Assembly (NCBI GenBank): GCA_013368445.1
Contig: JAACJO010000037.1
Coordinates: 124,001-188,000 of the forward strand
Source: Leucocoprinus leucothites
Lineage: Eukaryota; Basidiomycota; Agaricomycetes; Agaricales; Agaricaceae
Direction: 5' to 3'
Length of the DNA: 64,000 nt
The position numbers and the translations under genes are program-made. The notes under the pieces were generated by a model, which saw only the letters and a list, made by a program, of their open reading frames with translations, did not search any database and was not told where the DNA came from. Positions 21,240-32,342 of this stretch are shown here, one piece after another (within the stretch, counting starts at the first letter, position 1; every line of letters starts with the position of its first letter).

Positions 21240-21842
21240 GTCAAGAACTGGGTTACTAAAGGAAGGGGGACAGAGCCAATGTTCAAGATTGGGTGTCTAG
21301 GACAGAGGAGTAGAGATGACTGATTCAGTTGTTGAACACGGGAGTGGGTCTTGGCCTCAACTTATGTGTTGTGCCACTACTGATGCTGACCCAGATTTTG
21401 GAAACAGATAGAGATGGGAGAGTGATGAGAGAGCAGAGGTCAGACAAGGTAGTAACACATGACTTAGTCAATTATCAGACTGAGGAGTACAGTACAAGTT
21501 CAACTACTTATATATGAGATGGTGGATAGGGTTGGATAGTAACAAAACAAAGATATTGCAGAAAAAGGATAAGAGCAGAATTATTGTCTGACATTTTGGA
21601 AAGGCTAGAAGATAAGAATATCTGAGACATTGGAAGGGAACTAAAAATGACAAGGGGAATGGAACATGACATGACATGGGAAAGTCTGAATACAACACAC
21701 AAGAAGATATGGGGCAAAGAAGAAGAGTGAAGTGAATGAAGTAGAAGCAAGCTGATGTGATGAGACAGAAAGCAAAACATGCATAAAAAGGTTCTAAGTA
21801 AGATATTGCCAACCAGGCCAGTTGGGAGGATTGGGTCGTGAC
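21240..21842 (-). repeat. Diverged GyA-type LTR, reversed
   Basis: It ends GGGTCGTGACA, the reverse complement of a TGTCACGACCC start. At 21345-21400 it matches the reversed LTR core (GGCCTCAACTTATGTGTTGTG). Central parts differ from GyA, indicating another subfamily. The start at about 21240 is approximate. Confidence 0.65.
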
Positions 21843-22228
21843 AACTGGGCACATGCCTCAGCCCATGATTTGGGTCAAAAATCTTCTAATTGAATGATAA
21901 ATTTATTTAAGCTGGAATCAAAAAAAGTGAAACCACAGAATTATGAGGAAGTTGACTATCTATGATACTATGGTTTCACATTTTTGAATAATGTTGCTAG
22001 GACATTTATCATAAAAATCATGCTTTTGCACGTGACATTAGATGCATATGAACTGCATCTACCTTAGGAAATGTTGCAAACAACCCTGCATTCTTAGGGC
22101 CAAATGGTATGCAAATCATTAGCTGCTGAACATCCTGGACATAGATGACTCACTTCACTAAACAAAAGGTAACTGACTTCCAAACTCTCAATATGGTTCC
22201 ATGGAAAGCACGCACTATTGGCTCAACC
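21843..22228. other. Unassigned DNA left of Tc1 copy 2
   Basis: No gene or known repeat. It is not ankyrin sequence, although the other side of the adjacent Tc1 element is. Confidence 0.4.
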
Positions 22229-22230
22229 TA

Positions 22231-23823
22231 CAGTGGCTCAAAAAACTGTCCCAATGTTTTCGCATTTTGGACATATTTGCTAATACCAGGGCAGATATAT
22301 GGCCTAGCATCCTGAAAATATTCACACAGGTACCTTGACATATTGGGAGCATATATTCCCATGATCACATGACCTTGTCCATCAATGAATTAATAATGAA
22401 TTATCGAAAATATCTACTCATTGGGACAGTTTTTTGACCCTCTGTTATCTACCTACTCAATACTTTGTATGACCTCCTCTTGCCCTGATAACTGCCTCAA
22501 TCCTTCTGGGCATGGTTTCTATCAGCCTTTGGCACCTTTCTGCTGGAATCTTATTCCACTCCTCTACTAGCCTCTCCCACAATTCAAATACTCCCTTGGG
22601 TGGTCTTTCATATGCCTTCAGCTGGTCCTTCAGGTAGGTCCAGAGGTGTTCAATGGGATTTAGGTCAGGGGATTGTGCAGGCCATGGTAGAACTTGAATG
22701 TTGTTGTCCACAAACCATTGTTGTCCCAGTTTTGAGGTGTGTTTTGGGTCATTATCCTGCTGGAATATCCTCTCCTCCTCCTCCATCTCCAACTTTTCAA
22801 AGCTTTCCACCACCCCATTGTCCAAAATCTCGCAGTATTGCACTGCATCCATATTCCCTTGAACCTCTATCAGCTTTCCTACCCCATTCCACCCCATACA
22901 CCCCCACACCATCATGTTACCACCTCCTCCATGTTTGACAGTAGGGAGAGTGGTCCTATCTGACAGTGGTTCCCCCCTCTCCTTCCAGGTATACACCTTT
23001 CCATCTGACCCAATCCTGTTGATCTTTGTTTCATCTGTCCACAACACCCTCTTCCAGTCCTCCACTGTCCAATTCCTATGTTCATGTGCAAAGTCAAGGC
23101 GTTCCTCACGATGTCGCTTTTTGAGTAGAGGTCGTTTGATCTTGGTTACAGAGCAAAATCCATTATCCTGAAGGGTATTTCTGACAGTTTGGGGTGTGAC
23201 AGGGTCAGACAGAGTAGAGTTAATGAAAGTTGTAGCCTGGACAGCATTGTCTAGCTTTCCAGAGGTTATTTGGTGAATTATTGCTTTTTTATCACGAGGA
23301 GAAAGCTTGGAAGGACGTCCTCCCTTGTTGTTTTCCTTGTCCCCATCAACTTCTTTCTTGATCCTCCCAACAGTAGACTTTCCTAGACCAGTTTTATGTT
23401 CAATCTGGCGCAAGGAATAGCCATCTTTGAGAAGAGAAGTGACTTGGGAGTATTGGGTAGAGGAGATAGCTTTCATGATGTAGTGGCAGGAAGAAAGACA
23501 GTTGTAGCCATCTCAACATGTCAACCAAGGTCACATGATCTTGTTTATTACTCCCACGCCTGCCCTGATGCTCCCCTGGCATGTTACAAGGTAGATACTG
23601 GGAGGCTGACAGGGGGTCAAAAAACTGTCCCAATGAGTAGATATTTTCGATAATTCATTATTAATTCATTGATGGACAAGGTCATGTGATCATGGGAATA
23701 TATGCGCCCAATATGTCAAGGTACCTGTGTGAATATTTTCAGGATGCTAGGCCATATATCTGCCCTGGTATTAGCAAATATGTCCAAAATGCGAAAACAT
23801 TGGGACAGTTTTTTGAGCCACTG
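22231..23823 (-). mobile_element. Tc1/mariner element, copy 2 (intact)
   Basis: 1593 bp with terminal inverted repeats of about 210 bp, flanked by TA at 22229-22230 and 23824-23825. It encodes an uninterrupted transposase. Its length equals that of copy 3. The right flank is the ankyrin intron, while the left flank is unrelated to it. Confidence 0.95.
22457..23476 (-). CDS. Tc1-type DD34E transposase (copy 2)
   Basis: This 339-residue enzyme excises and integrates the element at TA sites. The N-terminal helix-turn-helix (about residues 1-50, with YSLRQIEHKTGLGKSTVGRI) and a second DNA-binding segment to about residue 115 precede the catalytic domain. Catalytic residues sit in LWTDETKINR, QQDNDPKHTS and SPDLNPIEHLW. 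Counting from the Asp of QDND to the final Glu gives 34 intervening residues (DD34E, Tc1 proper). No stop or gap. The length is typical of Tc1 transposases. It differs from copy 3 at only about one residue (SPRDKK versus SPCDKK), so it may be active or only recently silenced. Confidence 0.95.
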   Translation of the reverse strand: MKAISSTQYSQVTSLLKDGYSLRQIEHKTGLGKSTVGRIKKEVDGDKENNKGGRPSKLSPRDKKAIIHQITSGKLDNAVQATTFINSTLSDPVTPQTVRNTLQDNGFCSVTKIKRPLLKKRHREERLDFAHEHRNWTVEDWKRVLWTDETKINRIGSDGKVYTWKERGEPLSDRTTLPTVKHGGGGNMMVWGCMGWNGVGKLIEVQGNMDAVQYCEILDNGVVESFEKLEMEEEERIFQQDNDPKHTSKLGQQWFVDNNIQVLPWPAQSPDLNPIEHLWTYLKDQLKAYERPPKGVFELWERLVEEWNKIPAERCQRLIETMPRRIEAVIRARGGHTKY

Positions 23824-24107
23824 TATTGTCTACTGCTCCCAACATTGACAGTATCTGTTTAGACAAGGATGGGTGGACTGCTCTTCACCTTGCTGCTAGG
23901 AATGGGCATACAGAGATTGTCAAAGTCCTGGCTGAGCTCAAGGCAGATCTTAATCTCCAGGGTAAGTCAGATGTATTGTCTACTGCTCCCAACATTGACA
24001 GTATCTGTTTAGATAAATATGGAGAGACTGCTCTTCACCTTGCTACTAAAAACATACATGCAGAGATTGCCAAATTTCTAACCAAGCTCAAGGTAAATCT
24101 AGAGTAG
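23824..24107 (+). pseudogene. Ankyrin gene paralogue, 3' end only
   Basis: It retains the last part of a 51-nt intron (to AG 23861-23862), a 99-nt ankyrin exon (23863-23961), a 51-nt intron (23962-24012, GTAAGT to GTTTAG) and the 95-nt last exon (24013-24107). Lengths are identical to the intact gene. The 5' part, including the membrane domain, is replaced by Tc1 copy 2 and unrelated DNA. No stop occurs in the remaining exons, but there is no start. Confidence 0.85.
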
Positions 24108-25279
24108 GAAATAGTTGAAAGTGTTGTAAGGTACATAATGTTTTAGCATATGTACCTGACAGATTCTCATGAGCTGGAAATATTAACAGTAGAATCCAAC
24201 TATACAATTTAGGAGACATTTGTATAAAATTTTCTTCTTTATGCACAGGAAATTTATAGTACTCTACTATCCACTCCAGTACAATTGTCAGAATATGCCA
24301 AATCTCACTAAGTTGCATTGTCAGACATTATAATAGGCACCAAAACTATGTACAACAGAAATGGGCAATTATAATATAATACAATAAAATAATTAGTTTA
24401 TTATATCACTGTAACAACAGCTAGGCTCCTTATAATGACACCAGGTGACTGATGTATCATGTGATAGCATAGAACTAATGTTATAATTATGCCATAATAC
24501 CACTGACTTGGTGTTTGGAGATCTATAGTAGTAATAATTAAAGTAAGAGTATTGGAATATTGTTTATTATAATGGAAAGTACAGCTGTTTTGATATTCCA
24601 GGACAGATCAATACAATTGCCAATAATAAGTAGAGAAGCCTCAAGATCCAAGATAGGGTTATGATTGTATCTTGAGCTATGACTTTGCTGTAGTTGCTGC
24701 TGTTTGCAAATTGGGTGATATTTCTTGGGACTTAGATCAAGAAGTTGATATGGTATAATATCAGAAGGGCACATAGTATATGTGGGTACAGAAGCAGCAC
24801 TAGTATCTGTATAACTGACATATGGGCACTAAATAGAGTACTCAGGAAGGAGAGGGGAGGTGGGACTTGGGAAAGGAGATTGTTGAAGTAAAGCAAGGAG
24901 TTGGAAAACATGGATGGTACCTGAAGGTGGCAATGCTGCTAAATTAGAAAGTCAATTATAATGGATGCTCTAGGCTATATACATAGATGACACCTGTATA
25001 CTTTGTTATAAGAGTGGTTATATGGTATTAAACTGTTAAATAGCTTACAATTGTTGTATTAGTAGAGAAATCAAAACAACTAAGGTAGAGCTCACATGAG
25101 ATAGTGGTGATCACATATAGTGACATTACTATAACATCAGGCATGCCACACAAAGGTAATACTTAGATTAAATGCATTCTATGTATTGTCAATCAAAGCT
25201 CAACTCTGAGTATTTCATTACTAAATATTCATCTATGCAAGGCCAGGACCCTCAAGAATCCTTGGGAATAGTCATAGGA
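24108..25279. other. Copy B of the AT-rich tail, with Tc1 empty site
   Basis: Matches 2601-3471 joined directly to about 5051-5380. The join at about 24976-24982 (GGCTATATACATAGATG) is the pre-insertion site of Tc1 copy 1. The minus strand at about 24930-24560 holds the second copy of the unrecognised decayed ORF, with its own TAG but without the one in copy A. Confidence 0.75.
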
Positions 25280-25772
25280 ATGACCTGGTGACCACAATAT
25301 TTTTTGCTAGCCCATGCAGCTTGGGCTTTGTCAAGGCCTTTTCTGTAGGCATTTGCATATTATAAAGAATGTATCACAAACCTGGGGGCTGGATGGTCAG
25401 AGTTTGCATAGCCAATTATATAAACAACCTACTGATAAATACTTATTATTGGCACAGGCTTCAGGTAGGCCAAGGTATTTTTCTTCAAATCATCTTCACT
25501 TGAAGATGCAGGAAGTAATCTATACTGCCTCTTTGCATACCCCCAGGCTTGTTCAATGGGATTGAGCTCACAGTGAATTTCAAAGGAAATGAGAAGTAAG
25601 CTTGAGTTTGGTTGAGAGGTAGATATGCTGTTATGAGGCTCATCTTGCAGTAAATACACTGGAGCATCCTGGAAATGAGGTATTGAAGAAAACTGCCCAC
25701 AACAAAAGATTCCTTTATATCTAAGCTACATTTCCTTGGAGGTACATTTTTTTTATCTAGGTCAGAGGCCAT
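25280..25772 (-). pseudogene. Decayed fungal DDE transposase, C-terminal part (copy B)
   Basis: Contains HCELNPIEQAWGYAKRQY on the minus strand (about 25570-25500) and a short upstream segment (NVPPRKCSLDIKESF at about 25755-25710) with broken frame between them. Equivalent to 5350-5830. Confidence 0.7.
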
Positions 25773-25924
25773 ACCCCTTATGTTTTTATGCCATTTGTCA
25801 CACTCAAGGTCATGTGGCCACCACCCTCTTATGTGAGCCCTATCTTACCTTAGTCAATTGGTTTTACAATTTTCGGAGAAAACAACAATGCTTGGGACAA
25901 ACTCACCTTCCCAGTCATTATCCT

Positions 25925-26340
25925 TGTTAAGCACACAAATGCTACAGATACAGGAGCTGATGTCAGGGACTGGATCAACAGAGGTGGGACAGAGTTATAG
26001 TAGGAGCCAGTCATCAAATGCAGGAGTGGGTTGTGGCCTCAATTTATGTGTTGTGCTAACTACTGATGCTTAACCCAAATTTCAGACAAGGGAGGAGAGC
26101 AGAAGACAAATAGAGAGTAGAGAATTTAGCATATTGCTAAGTTGATTATCGACCAAGGAAACCAAATACAAAGTTGTGCTACTCATATATGATATGAGAT
26201 ATAGGATCAGATAAGGAAAACAAAGTAGTAAATAGAGAAATAATAAAAGTGGAGTCCATAAATTTTACAAGGCTAGAAGATATAAAATTTGCTATTAATT
26301 GGTTGTTAGAAAATTTCAACAAGGTGGTATGAATTAATGA
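25925..26340 (-). repeat. Old GyA LTR, copy B, first part
   Basis: Matches 5994 to about 6415 and is interrupted at 26340 by the hAT insertion. It resumes at 32084 and ends at 32213. Confidence 0.85.
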
Positions 26341-26439
26341 AACAAGTTTTGTTTCATGTGCCTATGGCACTTGGGTAAGTCTGAGTTTCAAACACAAAAT
26401 CATTTTTAAGTCAAAACTCTGTTGTCCACCCAGCACCTG

Positions 26440-26980
26440 TGGGCACCTAGAATTTAGTGTGATGCTGAGCATGAGCATATGTAGCCAAGCGTGGCTGAGT
26501 GTGATAAGTGTGAGGCCTAAAATAAAGCATGAAAGTGTTTTCCCTGAGTGTGAGTTGAGTGTGAGCTGATTACAGACTGAGCATGGACTGAGTGTGAACT
26601 GAGTGTGTGAGTGTGGACCTGATAGTGGACTGAGTGTAAATTATAGGTGTCTGAGTGTGGGCCAAGTGTGAGTTAGCAGGGGTCAGGCTTCAAGCTTCAA
26701 GAGTCCAATATCCAAGCATGGATCCAAGCATGGCTCTAAGCATGGTCATTGCAGCCTGAGTGTGAGGTGGGCATGATGGTGAGTGTGGTAAGTGTGATAT
26801 GTAGCATGAAATAGTACTATAAGCATGATGCAGACCTCATTGAGCATGAAAAACCTGCCATAGCTCTACAACTGAGCATGGGTGAACATCTGCAGGCACA
26901 AAAGCATGATGAAGTGGGAAGATGCATGATGGAGCATGAAAAATGTGCTGGGAAGCATAAAGGTGAGCGAGATTCTCTGA
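26440..26980. repeat. Dispersed GAGTGTG / GAGCATG heptamers
   Basis: Dozens of GAGTGTG, GAGCATG and AAGCATG words occur in about 540 bp near the left end of the hAT insertion. Sparser relatives lie at 31370-31900, beside TTTAAGCGCCCAT motifs that also occur at about 27510. They look like subterminal transposase-binding repeats that were once CpG-rich (GAGCGCG-like) and have decayed. Confidence 0.5.
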
Positions 26981-27847
26981 TATCCTATTACTCCTATATC
27001 ATCTCTCATATCTACTACTACCCAAATCAGCATACTGGTACCAACATGTTCAGTATTTTTTACAGCAACCCCACTCTGATAATGACTCTAGTGTTGGGTT
27101 GGTGAAATGGCAAGTTACTTTGCCCTACATCTTATGATTAAGGCCCTAACCCATATAGATAAGATCACCTACCAGCTTATCTGGCTGAGATTAAACATCA
27201 AGCATGAGTAGACCCTCCACCCTTCCACACTTAGCATGAGGGAGTTACACTAAAAACACATTACCCCTTCACCTGTGCCTCAGGAGCAGGGAGAAGCTCT
27301 TTATGTAAATCTCAATTTGTGAGATAACTGGTGTTGTGCTCAGGTGTACATTAAGTGCCCTTGTGTGCATAGTGTGTATAGTGGTTTAAATTTTTTTTTA
27401 CACTTATAAAGTGTTTAAGCAGCTGTCATGAAAATTGAAGTTTATTTATTTAATTTGATCCTGATTTCTGAGTGGGGGCAAGACACCTTCTTTCCCGCGC
27501 CCATCGCACGTTTAAGCGCCCATGCGCGTGCAAGATATACTTACCTATGAGCTGCAATGATTAGTTTAAGTTTTGAACTTAGAATATAATTTTAAAGTAG
27601 TTCTGCTCTTTTCCCATGCCTTGGATAAGGTCAATTCAAATTGGTTTGAAATAGGGACTGTCACGGATACGTGACAACCGGGTATCTGCAGGTAATGATC
27701 CATGATGACTGGATTGGGTCAGGTTGGATACCAGTTTGCCAGATACCTGTGGTAACCTGACAGGAACCAGTTAAAAATAGATATATAGTCTATATATGGG
27801 AGCTTTTGAGACTCCAAATCAAATTATTGATGTAAACATGTCAGATA

Positions 27848-30841
27848 ATGAACACGACCCTGTGTTCAAGCTTCTCACCCCTTGTAGTCCCTTCCTGCAT
27901 TGATATGCCTTGTATGAAATCAAGGCTTCCCTCTCATCCTGCTTCAGGGCCACCATCTAGGGGTTCAAGTGGCAGCAGGGCTGTCACACCACACATTTCT
28001 CGGGCCCAGACACCCGAGACTAGGGCTTCAAGTGATGAAGAAGATAATGCCAGACCACTCATCCCTGTACAATTCTCTCCTGTCAAACAGTGTCAGAAGG
28101 CAAAGGCTGCTAATCAAGTGGCTGATAAGCATGATCTTGATATCTGGGACCTGCCAGATGATGAAATTATTAGTATGTACATTCACAACCACTTCAAAAA
28201 TTTATTAATATATATAATCCAATAATTCTAGAGGCTTCATTTGCACATCTTAAGTCTCTTGCATACCAGCACTTTAACATCACCCTTGACTGTGTTCTCA
28301 AGGATGATGAGCCTTCTGAACTGGTATTTATCTTCACCTGTAAAACCAATCCAGACTGTCATACAGCACATCATTGGGGACGCATGAAGACACACGCAGG
28401 GACTGGAAACCTTCAGAAGAGCATCAAGGCCTGCAACCAGCTGAATGGACTCACTGAAGATGGCTCATTATTGGTCCCACATCAATCTGACTCTGATTAT
28501 ATTCCTTACTCTGAATCAGCTCACTGAGCAATTATTTCATTACAGTGTGCTGTGAATCAGCGCCCATTCAACTCAGTCAAGGATGGGCTTTATCATCTTG
28601 AAGTTGCTATGCTCTGAAAGGGAACAGTCCTTCCAAGTCCTGAGCAAGTTGGTCATGATACCTGACTTTTATATCGTGAAGTGTCTGGTATTGTTCATAC
28701 TCAACTCATGGTATGTTTGTATTTTTCTCACTCTACTTTAGAGACTGATCAGAGCAGTCAATTACTGGTGGTATCCATCTTGTTCTGGATGGATGGACAG
28801 CACCAATTGTAGTATCATATCTGGGCCTTGTCGTTATTTGGTCTGAACAGGGTACAATCTATCGGACAGTACTGGAGTTTATTAGGTAAGCAATAATATT
28901 ATTCTAACCCAGAGTATGAATTAAATTTGCTTAATAATAGGTTAAAACACAAGCACACTGGTGAATATCTTGCTAAGGTTGTTTTTGACTGTCTGAAATG
29001 TTGGGGATTGACAAAGAAGGTGAGTAATCTCAATATTTTAATTGACTGGATATGTTTACCAATCAAACTCTAGCTATTTTCTATATGCATGGATAATGCA
29101 GCAAACTGCAATAAGCTTGTAGAGTTTCTTCCTCAGCATATACCATCATTTCCTGGTCCAAAAGCTCATACTCAGTGCATGGCCCATATTTTGAATTTGG
29201 TAGCAAAGGTGCAGTATTTAATTTAAGCTTGACATTTACCATTATAATAATTTACTTTGCTTAGATGTTTATGTCATTTTTCTTTAAGAAGGGCAAGAAG
29301 AAGTTGAACCAGGCCATCATTTCTGATGATGGTTTAGTCTCAGTGGATGATCATTCAATATTCGTAGCAGATCAGGTTGTCGAGGATGAGGATGATGAAG
29401 ATGATGGAGTGCTCGAAGAAGATGATGGTCATGCTATTTTTAATCAGGAAGCTGTACTGGCACTCCGTCAGCCAGCAATTATGCAGATGCAAGCAAGGGA
29501 AGAGCCTGTTACTGCTACTCCTGCTCAGCTCCATACAGCTGAGGGTATTATGCCTCAGGTGTGTCTTTTATACTTGCAATGTGTACTTTTCTAATAATAT
29601 TTAGGTCTCTAGTCTTGCTTGTTGTATTCATGACTTACCTACTCTCCATGAGCAGTTTGATGAGTTAGTCAGCAAAAATCCCAGGCTTGATGGTGCTAAA
29701 CGTTCGCTCAATTGCTGGGTGGCAACTCACTGGAATTCAGATTTCCTTTGTCTTAATGCTTATGTTTATTTCCAAAAGGAGGTTGAGACAATGACTGGGA
29801 TTTCTGACAATAATCTGACACAGTACCGGTTATCAGCTGACCAGTGGAAGATAGTAACTGATCTCCTTCCTGTTCTTGAGGTATGTGTTAAAATTACCAT
29901 TAAGACATGAGCTAATAGTATTCTAGATTTTCAAAGAAGCAACTGATCTATTTTCAAAGGCTGAAGTTCCCCTCATTGTTGATGCCTTTCCACTCCTACT
30001 GGATATCCAAACATATCTTGTCAATGTGCATGAGGATGATGATGACGAGTTATCGCCAGTTATTCACATTGCAGCTCAAGCTGCAATTTCGATGGTTAAC
30101 AAGTATATCACACTTTGCGAAGAGTGTGAAATTTATTTCATCGCAATTGGTATGTTACTTTCTCTGTGAGTATAAGAGGTGTATTTATGCATTTCTAGTC
30201 ATGTGCCCTGATCGAAAGCTGCAGTGGTTTAAGGACAATGGTTTTTCATGTGCTGTTATTTCACAACTCAAACAGACTGTAATTGATCAGTGGGAGCAAA
30301 ACTACCAACCTGACCTCACACCTGACTCAGGAAGTGACTCAGCAGTACATAATCCCATCTCTATTAATATTAATTCTTACTGTTAATTTAGTGAGTCACT
30401 AACAAATACATGAAGAAACCCACTGCAGCAAAATCAACAGCAGGGAAACTGGATGACATTCGCACTTACCTGAAAGAGCCAGTCATCCAGTCTTCAACAG
30501 TCATTGATTCGGGGGGGTATATGAAGTGGTGGAACACTACTGCAACCAGTCGTCCCAATCTTGCAAGGATGGGAATGAACTACTGCAGTGCTCCAGGCTC
30601 ATACATTTCTCACACTCAATCCTTCCTTATCTGATATCTACTAGCATCATCTGTTGATGCCAAGCGGGCATTTTCAGTTGGCCAATGACAAATCAATTTT
30701 ATGCAACACAATATGTCTCCAAGCACTTTCAAAGCTCGGATGGGTCTTGGGTCATGGTATGGAAGCCCACTTTTCCTAGGTATCAAGGCAGCTGCAGCAA
30801 TCATCGAAGGTAAAGTATCAGAAGATTCAGATGAGGAATGA
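27848..30841 (+). pseudogene. hAT transposase pseudogene with introns
   Basis: Recognisable parts in order: an N-terminal acidic region; a BED-type zinc finger (FTCKTNPDCHTAHHWGRMKT, about 28330-28390); the RPFNSV block (about 28562); LVLDGWTAP with a catalytic Asp (about 28780); MDNAANCNKLVEF (about 29090); QCMAHILNLVAK (about 29176-29211); and the C-terminal dimerisation block with RPNLARMGMNY (about 30550) and SSVDAKRAFSVG (about 30650). Several introns look normal, for example 28712-28741 and 28888-28940. In-frame stops include TGA in AML-stop-KGT (about 28616) and in HDT-stop-LLYRE (about 28663), both likely CGA originally, and further stops near 30633 and 30688. Not functional. Confidence 0.8.
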
Positions 30842-32083
30842 GTTGATAAGCACTGCTATCTGTGAGCTTCAGTGGGCTGAAGGAAAGGAAGAAATGTATT
30901 TGTACGATCTATGAGTCCGTTCGCCATCTCAATTTATATGTTGTTCTGTAGCCCCAGTCAATGCGTTTTTAATGAGCCCACTTTGATAGAAATCGACCAA
31001 GAATTGAGGAAGATATGGTGAGTCGAGTGTTGATGAATGCCTCAATCCCCCCCAATATTTGTGAATATTTGGTCAAATTTGAAAGTCCCGTAGTGCACTC
31101 AATTTTGCGTATTTTTGCTCGAAACTTATACCAAAATTATCAGACAAGTCTATTCAATCTATATACATGCTCGCCCGAACAAAACGGGTTACTTGTATCT
31201 GCAGATGAACCTGCTATCTGCAGATACCCATCTGAAGCCATCCATGACTGCACCATCTGATGGTACCAGTCACGGATTGGTAACATTACAACCCATGATG
31301 GACCCTAGTTTGAAAGATCACTGGCTTTCTTGCACCCATGTCAATACAATGCAGGTGCTTGTGGTTTACTTTCTCGCACTCATTGAGCATTTAAGCGCCC
31401 ATCCTTGCACAATTAGCATAGTTATTCATTCAGTTTCAGCATAACTATTCATTCAATTTCAGCCTAAATACTCAATGAACAAAACATTCTATCATAATCT
31501 CTAAATGTAGATGAGACTGCCTCTCTCCTATGCATTTACCCCTGATTTTTGAGTGGGTAAACTGTGTGATTTGGCCATTAGTTAGTTTCTCACATTAATT
31601 GAGTGTTTAAGCACCCACATGCACTCATAATCTCATGCATACAACGTGTGAGCTAATGGCATGCAGTTTCTCATGTGCTTTGAGCATCCCAGCTATGCCT
31701 CCATCACCCACACTGATGGCTTTCTTGTGCTTGATGTGTAGATAGGTGCTTGTTGATGCACTGTGTTCCAGCTGCCAGTTAGTTTCTTATTTCTTACCCT
31801 TTATGTGCATTTAAGTGTGCATAAGTGCATATTACATTTATCTCCTTGTTCTTGTGCTGAAATATGCATTTTATGTGCTTAAACTCATGCAGGATACCCA
31901 CCAAGGGCCAGTGCAATAACCATCAACACCAGCAGCAGCCCTGGGGAGGCCCTATCAATCAATCCAAACAACCACATGTAAAGCACTCTCAGAATTATGG
32001 GGCACTGAAGCTTACTAATTATGACTAAGCCTGACAAAATCTGAGTCAACACCCACTTCTTCCCACATGATTTCCAGTAATTT

Positions 32084-32213
32084 ATTAATGGAAGATGTCA
32101 AGATAAGTCCAAAGGCAAAAGTCTGATAAAGCTGATATGTGAAAGTGGATAAAAATTCAAGGAATAATACTAAGTCTGAATCATGAGCTGTTATTGATTA
32201 TCAGCTCATAACA
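32084..32213 (-). repeat. Old GyA LTR, copy B, second part
   Basis: Completes the LTR begun at 25925. Ends TCATAACA before GTATTTTCCCC, as in copy A. Confidence 0.8.
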
Positions 32214-32266
32214 GTATTTTCCCCTTAGGGCTGAGCCCTCAAAGCTACATGACATAATCATGGGAA

Positions 32267-32289
32267 CCAATTCAAACTCCATATAAATT
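32267..32289 (+). promoter_or_regulatory. CCAAT and TATA boxes before the antisense-ORF pseudogene, copy B
   Basis: CCAAT 32267-32271 and TATAAATT 32282-32289, same spacing as the two other copies. Confidence 0.6.
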
Positions 32290-32342
32290 CCACTCTGAGG
32301 GGAAAAATAAGCTTTCTCACAACTTAACTCTCTATCTTTACT

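Larger units (their letters stand above)
26341..32083 (+). mobile_element. hAT-type DNA transposon, decayed, possibly two nested
   Basis: The 5743-bp insert splits the copy B LTR. It is flanked by ATTAATGA (26333-26340) and ATTAATGG (32084-32091), an 8-bp duplication with one mismatch, as expected for hAT. The ends show weak inverted similarity (TCATGTG at the same offset from each end). It contains a hAT transposase pseudogene. A second pair of direct TCACGGAT octamers (27661-27668 and 31270-31277) encloses a 3.6-kb core with more CpG, so a younger hAT may lie within an older element. Confidence 0.75.

Noticed and set aside
26440..26980. CRISPR-like or satellite array from the repeated GAGTGTG words
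   Set aside because: There is no constant spacing, no spacer structure and no tandem unit. The words are dispersed and the context is a eukaryotic transposon.
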